Shown piece by piece: positions 26,426-35,559 of a stretch of DNA of 64,000 nucleotides (positions within the stretch are counted from its first letter, which is position 1; each line of letters starts with the position of its first letter). The translations under genes were made by a program, and so were the position numbers. Under the pieces are notes generated by a model that worked only from the letters and a program-made list of their open reading frames with translations, had not been told where the DNA came from and did not search any database. Source of the stretch: Flavobacteriaceae bacterium 3519-10 (lineage in GTDB: Bacteria > Bacteroidota > Bacteroidia > Flavobacteriales > Weeksellaceae); NCBI GenBank assembly GCA_000023725.1, contig CP001673.1, positions 1,932,342 to 1,996,341 of the forward strand. The letters are read 5' to 3'.

Positions 26426-28234
26426 TCAATTCTCGCGGTATGAACTTACCAGTTTATCGAGATTTAAACTTCTGGCAGATGCGTCGAAGATTTCTCGGTA
26501 AACGCCATGCATTGCGATCAGTTCGTCGTGCGTACCACTTTCGGCTACTTCACCTTTTCTCATGACGTAAATATGGTCAGCGTCAAGGATTTGTGAAAGC
26601 GAATGCGAAATGATGACGACCGTACGGCCTTCCTTAATGGCGTCAAGTGAGTTTTTGATCTGCTCGGTTGCAATGGCATCGAGACTAGCGGTAGGTTCAT
26701 CAAGAAAAATAATGGGCGGATCTTTCAGAAATAGCCTCGCGATCGCGATCCGCTGCTGTTGGCCGCCCGAAAGCTGCGTGGCGTCGTGCTGATACTTCTC
26801 AGGTAAATCCATGATCTGTTCGTGAAGGTATGCTTTTTTGGCCGCGGTTTCAATTTCTTCCAATGTCGCGTTCATGTTTCCGTAGCGGATATTATCTTCG
26901 ATACTGCCCTGGAAGATGTGGTTTTTCTGTAAAACCAAACCGATGTCGTTACGCAGGGCCGTATTTTCAAAACGGTCCAGCCGGTGATCATCCAGCAGAA
27001 TTTCGCCCGAATCGGGCAGATAAAACTTACACAGAAGATTGATGACTGTTGATTTTCCGGCTCCACTAAGCCCCACCAGCGCAGTTGTTTTCCCGTTTTC
27101 AATCAGCATCGAAACGTTATTGAGGGCTTTTGCACCGTTCGGATAAGAAAAGTCGATATTTTTAAGTTCAAATTTACCTTCAACACTTTCGGTAACGAAA
27201 TCGCCGGTGGGTTCCACCTGATCGTCAGCCTCTAAAATATCAAAGAAACCCTCAGCGTAGATCATAGCATCGTTCATATCGTCGTAGATGCGGTGCAGCT
27301 GGCGTATCGGCGCTGAAACATTATTGAAAAGAAGGATGTGCAGCATTATTGCACCAATTGTCATCTGCTGATCGAGTACCAGAAATACCGTTAAAAGAAT
27401 GATTAGAACAACACCGAACTGCTCAATAAACGTCTTTAAACCGTCATAGATAAAATTTGTCCTTCGCGTAAAAAGCTGGCTGTCCATGAGTTTCATCTGA
27501 AGGTCGTACTGTTTTTTACCTTCGAATTTCTCGCGGACGAAACTTTTGATCACCATGATGGAGTTGATCAGGTTTAAAAGCCCTGACGTCTTCTGCTCGC
27601 GCTGGTTTCTCAGCGTACGTCTCACGCCTGAAAGTTTTTTGGCCTGTAAAGCACTAATATAGAAGTAAATAGGAACAACAATTGTAGAAACCAAACCTAC
27701 ATACATATTCTGCATATACATAATCACCAGCGCGATGATCGCATTGGAGAATAAAGGTAAAATATCGATGAAAAAATTCTGAACGAGCTTGGTTAAACTT
27801 TCGATGCCTCTGTCGATACGGATCTGAAGTTTACCCGACTCATGGTTTTCATCATTGAAAAATGCAACCCGGTACAGCAGAATCTTATCGATTACCGATT
27901 GCGCCAGGACAGAACTTGTGCTGATCCGGATTTTCTCACCATAGAATTTCTGCCCGAATTGTATGAATATATTTAAAAGCTCCTTCCCCAGCAATATCGC
28001 CGAGATCAGTACCAGTACGTGTATGCCTTCAGCCATTGGATCCGGAAGTTTGGTAAGTTCCGTAACCTCGTCCACCGTATATTTAAGGACCAGCGGATTC
28101 ACCTGCGCAAGCAAGGCGCCCACAAAGGTGAGTAAAAGAGTTCCGTAAATCATTCGCCGGTAAGGCTTGATAAACGGAATCAGCTGCTTATAAATATGAT
28201 AAAGATTGATGGTTCGGTTAAAGCGTTTGGGCAT
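26426..28234 (-). CDS. ABC exporter, fused permease and ATPase
   Basis: 602-residue half-transporter in the MsbA/LmrA style. The N-terminal six-helix membrane domain (about 15-320) starts with a basic cytoplasmic tail. The ATPase carries VGLSGAGKSTV (Walker A), LSGGQQQRIAIARLF (signature), IIFLDEPTASLD (Walker B) and VIISHSLSQI (switch His). It should act as a homodimer, exporting lipid or hydrophobic compounds. It lies 46 bp upstream of lptB on the same strand but is downstream in transcription; the two could belong to one LPS or lipid-export unit, though this is inference. No key residue is missing. Confidence 0.9.
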   Translation of the reverse strand: MPKRFNRTINLYHIYKQLIPFIKPYRRMIYGTLLLTFVGALLAQVNPLVLKYTVDEVTELTKLPDPMAEGIHVLVLISAILLGKELLNIFIQFGQKFYGEKIRISTSSVLAQSVIDKILLYRVAFFNDENHESGKLQIRIDRGIESLTKLVQNFFIDILPLFSNAIIALVIMYMQNMYVGLVSTIVVPIYFYISALQAKKLSGVRRTLRNQREQKTSGLLNLINSIMVIKSFVREKFEGKKQYDLQMKLMDSQLFTRRTNFIYDGLKTFIEQFGVVLIILLTVFLVLDQQMTIGAIMLHILLFNNVSAPIRQLHRIYDDMNDAMIYAEGFFDILEADDQVEPTGDFVTESVEGKFELKNIDFSYPNGAKALNNVSMLIENGKTTALVGLSGAGKSTVINLLCKFYLPDSGEILLDDHRLDRFENTALRNDIGLVLQKNHIFQGSIEDNIRYGNMNATLEEIETAAKKAYLHEQIMDLPEKYQHDATQLSGGQQQRIAIARLFLKDPPIIFLDEPTASLDAIATEQIKNSLDAIKEGRTVVIISHSLSQILDADHIYVMRKGEVAESGTHDELIAMHGVYREIFDASARSLNLDKLVSSYREN

Positions 28235-28279
28235 ACTCTGATTTGATTTCTGCGTACGTTATTTTAAAACTGAATAACC

Positions 28280-29344
28280 TCATTCGCTTTCATAAGAAAA
28301 GGTGGTGAGGTAATGCAGTTCTGGCGTGCTGAGTAACTGAGCCGCACTTTCAGCCGCATCTTTACTGAAGGTGTCACTCACCAGTTTCTTCTGAAAAACA
28401 AAAGCGTTATTTGCGTTTTTATCGACAACTTCATTGAAAATATGTTCGATTTCTGAACTCGACAGCGACGCAAAACTGATGTCCTCAAAACCATACATCA
28501 GTCTGAGGCCTTCCACACCCTCAAATCTGGTGCTTACGAAATCCTGAAACTGCGCTTTTGAATCGAAATTTCCGGCCCAGATATTATAAACAAACGATTT
28601 CTTTTTGGGCTTGTTGAGGATATCCTGGTAAACAAAATTCTCGCCAAGATAAGCCTCGCGAACCATCGGATCATTTGCAAGGTCGTGCGGAAGACCTTCT
28701 TTAAGAATTCTTCCTTCAAACATAATATACGTTTTATGCGTGATGGCAAGGGTTTGCTGCACATTGTGATCGGTAATCAGGATGCCGATATTTTTATCAA
28801 CCAGGCTTCTTACAATTTTCTGGATATCTTCTACCGCAATCGGGTCAACGCCCGCGAAAGGTTCATCCAATAAGATAAAATTGGGGTTTGTGGCAAGACA
28901 GCGTGCAATTTCAGTCCGGCGTCTTTCGCCGCCAGAAAGCAGGTCCCCGCGGTTTTTCCGCACATGCTGCAGTGAAAATTCTTCAATAAGCTCATCTACT
29001 TTCATCTGCTGCTCGCGTTTGCTGAGCTTGGTGAGTTGCAGAACACCCAAAATATTGTCTTCAACCGAAAGTTTACGGAAAATGGAGGCTTCCTGCGCGA
29101 GATAGCCGATCCCTTTTTGGGCACGGCGGTACATCGCATCGTTTGTAATCTCTTTATCATCAAGAAAAATCTTTCCGGCTGTTGGCTTCACCAAACCTAC
29201 AATCATATAGAAACTGGTTGTTTTTCCGGCACCGTTCGGACCCAACAGCCCTACAATTTCGCCCTGCGCAACCTCTACTGATACGCCTTTCACAACTTTC
29301 TTAGGTCCGTATTCTTTAATTAAATTTTCTCCGCGTAAAATCAT
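28280..29344 (-). CDS. lptB: LptB-type LPS export ATPase with extra C-terminal domain
   Basis: 354 residues, about 110 more than usual for LptB. Residues 1-238 are a complete LptB: GPNGAGKTTSFYM (Walker A), LLSGGERRRTEIARCL (signature), FILLDEPFAGVDP (Walker B), ITDHNVQQTL (switch His), and the typical end EAYLGENF. It powers LptFG to move lipopolysaccharide to the outer membrane. Residues about 250-354 form an additional domain opening SFVYNIWAGNFDSKAQFQDF that resembles the start of Imm22-type immunity proteins (W-x-GNF-x-S). No frameshift is seen. TATATTTG ends 4 bp before the ATG, so the mRNA is probably leaderless. Confidence 0.9.
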   Translation of the reverse strand: MILRGENLIKEYGPKKVVKGVSVEVAQGEIVGLLGPNGAGKTTSFYMIVGLVKPTAGKIFLDDKEITNDAMYRRAQKGIGYLAQEASIFRKLSVEDNILGVLQLTKLSKREQQMKVDELIEEFSLQHVRKNRGDLLSGGERRRTEIARCLATNPNFILLDEPFAGVDPIAVEDIQKIVRSLVDKNIGILITDHNVQQTLAITHKTYIMFEGRILKEGLPHDLANDPMVREAYLGENFVYQDILNKPKKKSFVYNIWAGNFDSKAQFQDFVSTRFEGVEGLRLMYGFEDISFASLSSSEIEHIFNEVVDKNANNAFVFQKKLVSDTFSKDAAESAAQLLSTPELHYLTTFSYESE

Positions 29345-29348
29345 GCTG

Positions 29349-29356
29349 CAAATATA
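29349..29356 (-). promoter_or_regulatory. -7 element adjoining the lptB start codon
   Basis: TATATTTG on minus, separated from the ATG at 29344 by CAGC only. No clear -33 element. Predicts transcription starting at the start codon. Confidence 0.5.
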
Positions 29357-29507
29357 GGAAAAAGTGGATGCATGATGAGAAAGGCTGCAAGCCTGTGGGA
29401 TGCGTCACCGCGGAAGTGCTGACGCATTGCGTCATTTGGCAACTGAAAAATTTTTAGAAATCGGGCTCAAAAAAAACTTATATTCGCTTCTTAAATTTCC
29501 AGAGGTT

Positions 29508-30002
29508 TTGAGCGCAAAAGAGCAGGAATTTTCTAAGCTTATCAAAGATAATCAGGGTCTGATTATAAAGGTTTCGCGGCTCTATACCAATTCGCTGGAA
29601 GATGAACAGGATCTTTTCCAGGAAATCGTGTTACAACTCTGGCGTTCCTACGACACATTCAAAGGGCAATCTAAAATCTCGACCTGGATGTACCGCGTGG
29701 CGCTGAATACCGCCATTACCCTTTTCAGAAAAAAAACAAAGTCGCCGCAAACGGATGAACTGATGGATTTTCATCATTCAGGTTATATTGAAGATGATGA
29801 TGAGAAGCAGCAGCAGATCTCGTTACTGTATAAAGTGGTGAAGATGTTGCCGCATGTGGAACGGGCTATCGTGATGATGTATCTGGACGATCTGCCGTAC
29901 CGCGATATTTCTGAAAACCTTGGGATTACGGAGGTAAATGCACGTGTGAAAATGAACCGGCTGAAAAAGACCCTGAAACAATTAATGGAAAAACATGCCT
30001 GA
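29508..30002 (+). CDS. ECF-type RNA polymerase sigma factor
   Basis: 165 residues from the TTG at 29508. The frame continues up to an ATG at 29400, but the extra 36 residues come from a short inverted-repeat region and do not resemble sigma factors, whereas the family normally begins near SAKEQEFSKLIKDNQ. Region 2 contains LEDEQDLFQEIVLQLWRSY and STWMYRVALNTA; region 4 contains the helix-turn-helix PYRDISENLGITEVNARVKM. Its 3' end overlaps the next gene by 8 bp. That neighbour is a membrane protein and may act as its anti-sigma partner. The start is uncertain; the family is not. Confidence 0.88.
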   Translation: MSAKEQEFSKLIKDNQGLIIKVSRLYTNSLEDEQDLFQEIVLQLWRSYDTFKGQSKISTWMYRVALNTAITLFRKKTKSPQTDELMDFHHSGYIEDDDEKQQQISLLYKVVKMLPHVERAIVMMYLDDLPYRDISENLGITEVNARVKMNRLKKTLKQLMEKHA

Positions 30003-30669
30003 ATTTGATATAGACAGTTTCAAAAAAACATGGCAGGAGCATAAGGTTCAGCCAAAATACAGCAGCACAGAAATTGAAGCGATGCTGAATAAATCTTCGC
30101 GCAATTACGTGAAATACATCCTTTGGATCAGCATTGCGGAATTTCTTCTTTTTCTGAGTGTGAATATTTACTACACTTTCATCGGAGACGACACGCAAAG
30201 CTTCATTACCGTTTTAGGTAAATTAGGTGTACATAGCACATTGGAGCTTGAGAAAGATTTTGCGCATCTTTATTTTCTGCTGAAGGTCATAAGCCTCGCT
30301 CTTACCACAATTTTTGTAATTAAATTTTACCAAAACTACCGCCTGATCAACGTTGAATCTAATCTCAAGAAACTTATCCTTCAGATTATAAGGTTCAAGA
30401 AAACCGTTAACGTTTTCATACTCGCCAATCTTGTGCTGCTTGTGGTATTTACGGCGGTACTTACCATATTCACCTTTTCGGTTCTGGCGAGCCAGAATGT
30501 ACATCTAAACAACCCTTCGCTGATCGGTTTTGTTGTCGGGCTTGTAGCCGTAACACTATTAAGTTTGCTTCTTATCTGGCTTTATTATAAGCTGCTGTAT
30601 GGCATCCTACTCAGAAAACTGGGCAGAAACCTACGCGAACTTCAAAAGATAGATACCGAGGTATCATAA
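29995..30669 (+). CDS. Membrane protein overlapping the sigma gene (possible anti-sigma)
   Basis: 224 residues. A polar N-terminal segment (about 1-40, DIDSFKKTWQEHKVQPKY) precedes four hydrophobic helices: ILWISIAEFLLFLSVNIYY, FLLKVISLALTTIFVIKFY, VFILANLVLLVVFTAVLTIF and LIGFVVGLVAVTLLSLLLIW. Its ATG is 8 bp inside the sigma gene end, so translation is coupled, as for many ECF/anti-sigma pairs. The cytoplasmic N-terminus could bind the sigma factor; it lacks a recognisable zinc-finger anti-sigma motif. The function is therefore inferred from position only. A strong terminator follows. Confidence 0.72.
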   Translation: MPEFDIDSFKKTWQEHKVQPKYSSTEIEAMLNKSSRNYVKYILWISIAEFLLFLSVNIYYTFIGDDTQSFITVLGKLGVHSTLELEKDFAHLYFLLKVISLALTTIFVIKFYQNYRLINVESNLKKLILQIIRFKKTVNVFILANLVLLVVFTAVLTIFTFSVLASQNVHLNNPSLIGFVVGLVAVTLLSLLLIWLYYKLLYGILLRKLGRNLRELQKIDTEVS

Positions 30670-30700
30670 AAAAGTCAGCTTTCGCTGACTTTTATTTTTT
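30668..30700. terminator. Bidirectional terminator between convergent genes
   Basis: AAAAGTCAGC (30670-30679) pairs perfectly with GCTGACTTTT (30684-30693) around TTTC, with T-runs on both strands. It serves the plus-strand sigma/membrane pair and the minus-strand rpoN, whose stop codon overlaps its outer edge. Confidence 0.93.
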
Positions 30701-32177
30701 ATAATTCTTTCCTGAGTCTTGCGACCGGAATATTTAACTGTTCACGGTACTTGGCAATGGTACGCCTCGCAATGTTATAGCCTTTTTCTTTCAGCAGGCC
30801 TACCAGTGCGTCATCGGTAAGCGGCTTTCTTTTATTCTCCAGACTGATGACTTCCTGCAGGTGATTCTTAATTTCTTTTGTTGAAACTTCTTCCCCGTCG
30901 TCATTGGTAAGTGAGTCGGAGAAAAGGCTTTTAAGGTACACAATACCGTTTGGTGTATCGGCATATTTGCTTTTTACAACACGCGATATCGTAGAAATAT
31001 CAAAACCTGTAATGTCTGCTACATCTTTCAGAATCATTGGCTTCAGCGATTTATCATCACCTGTGATGAAATAGTTTTTCTGAAGTTTAACAATGGCCGA
31101 AATGGTCTGAAGCAAAGTATTCTGGCGCTGGTTAATCGCGTCGATATACCATTTTGCAGCATCCAGTTTTTGCTTGATGAAAAGCGCAGCCTGTTTGTGA
31201 TCGGGCGACTTCTTATCGTGCGAATACGTGGTTAAGATGTCTTTGTACTCATCTGAAACCCGCAGCGTTGGCGCGTTTTTACTGTTTAATAAAGGAATAA
31301 CATCTACCTGACCGTTTTTATTTTCCTTAATCTGAATTACAAAATCGGGGATAATCTCCTGATTGATGGTGATGGTCTGCGTATCGAAATTGCCGCCAAC
31401 CCGTGGTGAAAGCTTAGAAATTACCTCCAGTGCATCTTTAAGGTCTTCTTCCTCGATATCGTACTTCTGAATGATCTTATTGTAATGCTTGTTGGTAAGC
31501 GCATCGAACTGATGTCTCAGGATATTTGCGGCGAGGCTCACGGCTTTGTCTGCGCTCACTTTTTTCTCAATCTGAAGAAGCAGACATTCCTGCAGGCTCC
31601 GTGCGCCTACCCCATGCGGATCGAGTTTCTGTACATAATTTTCGAGTACGTCCACTACCTGCTCCGGCGTGGTATAGATTCCCTGTGAAAATGCAAGATC
31701 GTCTACCAACTGTTTGATTTCGCGACGCAGATAACCGTCATTATCGAGGTTTCCGATGATATATTCAGCTACTTTGAGGTCATCGCCATCGATGTTTGCG
31801 AGATGAATCTGCTCCAGAAGATAATCGTAAAGCGACTGGCCTTCGGTAAGCAGCGAACCGCTGTCGAATTCCTCATCATCAGCAGAATAATTGCTCGAAG
31901 TTGTTTTATAGGCGGGTTCGTCATCGAAGATATAGTCGTTCACATCGAAATCTGTATCGATGCTTTCGCTTCCTTCCTCTTCAAAAGTCTCGTCGGGAGT
32001 TGAATATTCTTCCTCATTAGATTCTTCCTGAACTTTCTCCAAAGCCGGATTCTCTTCCAGTTCACGCTCCAGTTCTTCTTCGAATTCGAGGGTATGGAGC
32101 TGGATGAGCTTCATCAGTTGTATCTGCTGTGGTGCGAGTTTCTGCCCGAGGCGTAATTGTAGGTTCTGTTTTAGCAT
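30699..32177 (-). CDS. rpoN: RNA polymerase sigma-54 factor
   Basis: 492 residues with the RpoN plan: region I activator-interacting helices rich in Leu and Gln (LKQNLQLRLGQKLAPQQIQL), an acidic linker (about 55-105), the core-binding domain, and the DNA-binding C-terminus with the RpoN box ARRTIAKYRE that reads the -24 promoter element. It recruits polymerase to -24/-12 promoters and needs an AAA+ enhancer-binding protein, none of which is in this window. Length is normal. Confidence 0.96.
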   Translation of the reverse strand: MLKQNLQLRLGQKLAPQQIQLMKLIQLHTLEFEEELERELEENPALEKVQEESNEEEYSTPDETFEEEGSESIDTDFDVNDYIFDDEPAYKTTSSNYSADDEEFDSGSLLTEGQSLYDYLLEQIHLANIDGDDLKVAEYIIGNLDNDGYLRREIKQLVDDLAFSQGIYTTPEQVVDVLENYVQKLDPHGVGARSLQECLLLQIEKKVSADKAVSLAANILRHQFDALTNKHYNKIIQKYDIEEEDLKDALEVISKLSPRVGGNFDTQTITINQEIIPDFVIQIKENKNGQVDVIPLLNSKNAPTLRVSDEYKDILTTYSHDKKSPDHKQAALFIKQKLDAAKWYIDAINQRQNTLLQTISAIVKLQKNYFITGDDKSLKPMILKDVADITGFDISTISRVVKSKYADTPNGIVYLKSLFSDSLTNDDGEEVSTKEIKNHLQEVISLENKRKPLTDDALVGLLKEKGYNIARRTIAKYREQLNIPVARLRKEL

Positions 32178-32275
32178 TCCTTATATAGTCTCACAAAAAA
32201 TTAATTTTGCATTTTTTTGAAATATTGCTATTCCGTTGTTTTCAATTTAATATTGATAAAAGTACTGATTTTTTT

Positions 32276-33721
32276 TTAGAACTCAGCGTTGTTAGGCGTT
32301 CGCGGGAAAGGTATCACGTCGCGGATATTCGTCATTCCCGTTACAAAAAGCACAAGTCTCTCGAGGCCCAAACCGAAACCGGCGTGCGGCACGGAACCGA
32401 ATTTTCTGGTGTCTAAATACCACCAAAGCTCGTGTTCATCAACGTTCATGGCTTTCATTTTTTCCGTAAGCACATCAAATTTATCTTCACGCTGCGAGCC
32501 TCCGATAATTTCGCCGATACCCGGGAAAAGCACGTCCATTGCGGCTACGGTTTTGCCGTCTTCGTTCAGTTTCATGTAAAAAGCCTTGATTTCTTTGGGA
32601 TAATCGAATAGCACCACCGGGCTTTCGAAATGTTTTTCCACCAGAAATCTTTCATGTTCGCTCTGTAAATCCGCGCCCCATTCTTCAATCGGGAACTGGA
32701 ATTTGCCTTTCTTGTTTTCTTTTGAATTTTTAAGAATATCAATCGCTTCCGTATAAGATACGCGCTTGAATCTTTTTTGAATTACATTCTGAAGTTTTTC
32801 AATTAAACCTTCGGAAGCTCTGTCTTTCTCAGGTTTTTGCTTCTGTTCCTCAGCGAATCTCTTATCAAGAAACTCGAGATCATCTTTACAGTTTTCAAGA
32901 ACATAACCGATGACATATTTTAGGAAATCTTCAGCCAGATCGATGTTGTCTTCAAGGTTATTAAAAGCAACTTCAGGCTCCACCATCCAGAATTCTGCAA
33001 GGTGACGCGTTGTATTCGAGTTTTCAGCGCGGAAGGTAGGCCCGAATGTGTAAACACGTCCAAGTCCCATCATCGCAGTTTCCACATTGAGCTGTCCTGA
33101 AACCGTAAGGTTTGTTTTCTTACCGAAAAAATCCTGGGAATAATCTATTTCGCCGTTTTCATCTTTTGGAAGATCATTGATGTCGAAGTTCGTCACACTG
33201 AACATTTCGCCAGCTCCCTCTGCATCTGCGCCGGTAATAATGGGCGTGTTCATGTAGAAGAACTGGTTTTTATTGAAAAACTGATGAATCGCGAAACTCA
33301 CCGCACTTCTCACACGGAAAACCGAACCGAAAAGATTGGTACGGAAACGGAGATGTGCCTGCTCACGCAGAATTTCAAGCGAATGTTTCTTCGGCTGAAG
33401 GATGGTTTTATCTCTTTCTTCGGTGAAGTTATCGCCCAGAATGATAATTTTCCTGGCGATGATTTCAATGCTCTGGCCAGCTCCCTGACTTTCAACCACT
33501 TCGCCAACGATCTTTAATGATGCCGCTGTACTGATATTTTTGAGTGTGTCTTCATCAAATTTTTCAAAATCCACAACGATCTGAAGGTTGTTGATGGTGG
33601 AACCGTCATTCAGAGCGATAAAACGGTTGGAGCGGAATGCGCGGACCCAACCCTGAACGGTTATATCGTGATGTAATAGTTTTTTATAATCTGAAAGCAG
33701 TTCGTTAATCGTGGTTCTCAT
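32276..33721 (-). CDS. asnS: Asparaginyl-tRNA synthetase
   Basis: 481 residues from the ATG at 33721 ([15 protein letters not shown]); a TTG-initiated frame to 33772 is open but starts at the predicted transcription start, so the internal ATG is preferred. N-terminal OB-fold anticodon-binding domain ([20 protein letters not shown]), then the class II catalytic core with [12 protein letters not shown] (motif 2 region) and [12 protein letters not shown] (motif 3). Ligates asparagine to tRNA-Asn. Monocistronic; TACATTTG lies 57 bp upstream. The gene is complete and well conserved. Confidence 0.96.
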   Translation of the reverse strand: MRTTINELLSDYKKLLHHDITVQGWVRAFRSNRFIALNDGSTINNLQIVVDFEKFDEDTLKNISTAASLKIVGEVVESQGAGQSIEIIARKIIILGDNFTEERDKTILQPKKHSLEILREQAHLRFRTNLFGSVFRVRSAVSFAIHQFFNKNQFFYMNTPIITGADAEGAGEMFSVTNFDINDLPKDENGEIDYSQDFFGKKTNLTVSGQLNVETAMMGLGRVYTFGPTFRAENSNTTRHLAEFWMVEPEVAFNNLEDNIDLAEDFLKYVIGYVLENCKDDLEFLDKRFAEEQKQKPEKDRASEGLIEKLQNVIQKRFKRVSYTEAIDILKNSKENKKGKFQFPIEEWGADLQSEHERFLVEKHFESPVVLFDYPKEIKAFYMKLNEDGKTVAAMDVLFPGIGEIIGGSQREDKFDVLTEKMKAMNVDEHELWWYLDTRKFGSVPHAGFGLGLERLVLFVTGMTNIRDVIPFPRTPNNAEF

Positions 33722-33778
33722 TGCTGGCATTAATTTTTTTATGGTCGAAACTCTGTGGTTTCTTCCTGACAATTGTTA

Positions 33779-33786
33779 CAAATGTA
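33779..33786 (-). promoter_or_regulatory. Putative asnS -7 element
   Basis: TACATTTG on minus, predicting a transcript that starts near 33773-33775. This would make the TTG at 33772 an implausible start and supports the ATG at 33721. No clear -33 element. Confidence 0.45.
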
Positions 33787-33877
33787 ATAAAAAACGGCGT
33801 AATTGTTGATGCAGGCCGGGGCTTTTAGAAAAAGAACTGTGTTGATCAGCGCTGATTTTCCTTGCCTGGCTGGCATT

Positions 33878-33953
33878 GCGGCCCAACCTGAACCGAGCTC
33901 TCCCTCGCGGCGGAAGCGGGAGTGGAAGGTCTCGTCTGAGGACGAGATCGCCC
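33878..33953. repeat. Dispersed intergenic repeat, family B copy 3
   Basis: On plus: GCGGCCCAACCTGAACCGAG, CTCTCCC, GCGGCGGAAGCGGGAGTGGA, then an extra hairpin (CTCGTCTGAGGACGAG) and ATCGCCC. The CGCCC end stops 6 bp from the rimM stop codon. Confidence 0.75.
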
Positions 33954-33959
33954 GAAAAA

Positions 33960-34502
33960 TTATTCGTCTTTTTTAGACGGGATAAGGAAAACGTCCATCA
34001 GACCTTCGGGTAAAGACATTTTGAGGTACTTTTCTTCGCGGTTAAGTTCTAAAATCCATTCTCTGATAATCGGGATCACGACCTGCTTATCGGCAAGGTT
34101 CAGAAGGAAATAATGCTGGCCGGTCTGATCGTTGACAGACTCGATAATTCCACAGCTTTTGCCGTCTTCTTCGCGGATCTCAAATCCTACGACCTCGTGA
34201 TAATAAAATTTATTCCCGGTAAGCACAGGCAGCGTCGAAAGCGGCAAATACACGTCTTTCCCGAGCGTTTGGTCCACAAGGGCTTCACTTGAATTTTTAA
34301 ATGAAATGATCAGTGTTTCGCCTTTGCTCCACGACTGTTTTGCCACAAAAAACGGCACCAACATGCCGTTGATGTCCACAAATATGGAATCGAGTTTACT
34401 GTACATTTCGGGTTGGTCTGTATCCAGTTTAAGGAATACGTTTCCGTGAAGGCCGTGGCGGCGGGTTATTTTGCCTAAAAAATAGCAATCTTCTTTTTTC
34501 AT
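33960..34502 (-). CDS. rimM: Ribosome maturation factor RimM
   Basis: 180 residues in two domains: the N-terminal RimM barrel (FLGKITRRHGLHGNVFLKLDT) and a PRC-barrel (YYHEVVGFEIREEDG to VVIPIIREWILELNREEKYL). It binds S19 and helps 30S assembly. It lies 142 bp downstream of rpsP, the usual partner; a hairpin and a TATATTTG element in the gap suggest that part of its transcription is independent. A family B repeat starts 6 bp beyond its stop codon. Confidence 0.95.
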   Translation of the reverse strand: MKKEDCYFLGKITRRHGLHGNVFLKLDTDQPEMYSKLDSIFVDINGMLVPFFVAKQSWSKGETLIISFKNSSEALVDQTLGKDVYLPLSTLPVLTGNKFYYHEVVGFEIREEDGKSCGIIESVNDQTGQHYFLLNLADKQVVIPIIREWILELNREEKYLKMSLPEGLMDVFLIPSKKDE

Positions 34503-34572
34503 CTTTCAATAAGTTTCTTTTCGGCCATTAAGCCGGATCATGAGACTGAAGCTATGGACAGTTTCAGCGCTG

Positions 34573-34580
34573 CAAATATA
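34573..34580 (-). promoter_or_regulatory. Putative rimM -7 element
   Basis: TATATTTG on minus, 70 bp upstream of the rimM ATG and just past the rpsP hairpin. A TTTG (34597-34600) lies 16 bp further up, shorter than the usual 19-21 bp spacing. Confidence 0.4.
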
Positions 34581-34597
34581 AAATGTTTTAAAATAAC

Positions 34598-34622
34598 AAA
34601 GACGCCCGAAAGGCGTCTCTGT
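34598..34622 (-). terminator. Hairpin after rpsP
   Basis: AGACGCC (34600-34606) pairs with GGCGTCT (34612-34618), loop CGAAA. On minus it is followed by TTTGTTATTTT, an imperfect T-run. It likely attenuates between rpsP and rimM. Confidence 0.65.
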
Positions 34623-34644
34623 TTATATTTCCGGGAAAGGAAGA

Positions 34645-35421
34645 TTATGCTTTCGCTTCGTCTTCAGCTTCAGGAGTTTCTTCAGTTTTAGGAGCTACTG
34701 CGTCAGCGATTTTCTCGGTTACGTCAGCTACAGTTTCCTTCACTGCATCCACTACACCGCTCACTGCTGCTGCTACATTTCCTAAAGATTCTGCAACGTT
34801 TTCAACTGCTGATTTTGCAGTATCTTCTGTTGCTTCAGCTTCGGGAGCTTTTGCTGCTTCTTCTTCTGCTAATTTAGCGTCGGCTGCTGCTTTCTCTTCT
34901 GCTGCTTTAGCATCTGCTGCCGCTTTTTCTTCAGCTAATTTTGCTTCAGCTTCAGCTTTTGCATCTGCTTCCACTTTCGCTGCTGCATCAAGTCTTGCCT
35001 GATTTACTTTCGCTTCAGCTTCCAGCGCTGCTTTTTTAGCATCGTCTTTCGCTTTGTTCAAATTGTCTTTTTTACCAAGAACCTGCTGCTCTTTGTTTTC
35101 TAACCATGCAGAAAATCTCTTTTCAGCTTCAGCTTCGTCGAATGCGCCTTTCGCCACACCACCTAAAAGGTGTTTCTTGTAAAGCACGCCTTTGTAAGAA
35201 AGAATTGCTCTTGCAGTATCGGTAGGCTGAGCACCGTTGTTAAGCCACTTCACTGCTGAATCCACGTTTAATTCTATAACCGCAGGATTGGAAACCGGAT
35301 TGTAGGTACCGATTTTTTCGATGAATTTACCATCTCTTCTTGCTCTTGCATCGGCAACAACAATGTGGAAAAAAGGTTTACCTTTTTTACCGTGTCTTTG
35401 TAATCTGATTTTTACTGACAT
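34645..35421 (-). CDS. rpsP: 30S ribosomal protein S16 with long C-terminal extension
   Basis: 258 residues, against about 80-90 in E. coli. Residues 1-85 are a normal S16 ([20 protein letters not shown]). After a Lys-rich bridge (about 110-125) comes a low-complexity tail rich in Ala, Glu, Lys and Asp: heptad-like repeats such as [20 protein letters not shown] (about 165-185), then a Val/Ala segment ([20 protein letters not shown]) and an acidic end. The tail likely forms a long helix or stays disordered on the ribosome surface. Extended S16 proteins are known in Bacteroidota; this tail is unusually long to my knowledge. TATCTTTG is 48 bp upstream. Confidence 0.93.
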   Translation of the reverse strand: MSVKIRLQRHGKKGKPFFHIVVADARARRDGKFIEKIGTYNPVSNPAVIELNVDSAVKWLNNGAQPTDTARAILSYKGVLYKKHLLGGVAKGAFDEAEAEKRFSAWLENKEQQVLGKKDNLNKAKDDAKKAALEAEAKVNQARLDAAAKVEADAKAEAEAKLAEEKAAADAKAAEEKAAADAKLAEEEAAKAPEAEATEDTAKSAVENVAESLGNVAAAVSGVVDAVKETVADVTEKIADAVAPKTEETPEAEDEAKA

Positions 35422-35469
35422 AAATGTTTGAATTTTTGGGAACTCGTCCCTGTTAAAATATTAAGTGTG

Positions 35470-35477
35470 CAAAGATA
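35470..35477 (-). promoter_or_regulatory. Putative rpsP -7 element
   Basis: TATCTTTG on minus, 48 bp upstream of the rpsP ATG; no good -33 match. Confidence 0.45.
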
Positions 35478-35559
35478 ATTAAATAAACCGAATCTGTCTA
35501 TCGTTTTGTGCTTTTATTAAGTGTCAAATCGTTTGACTTAAATGTAGCACATCGATCAA

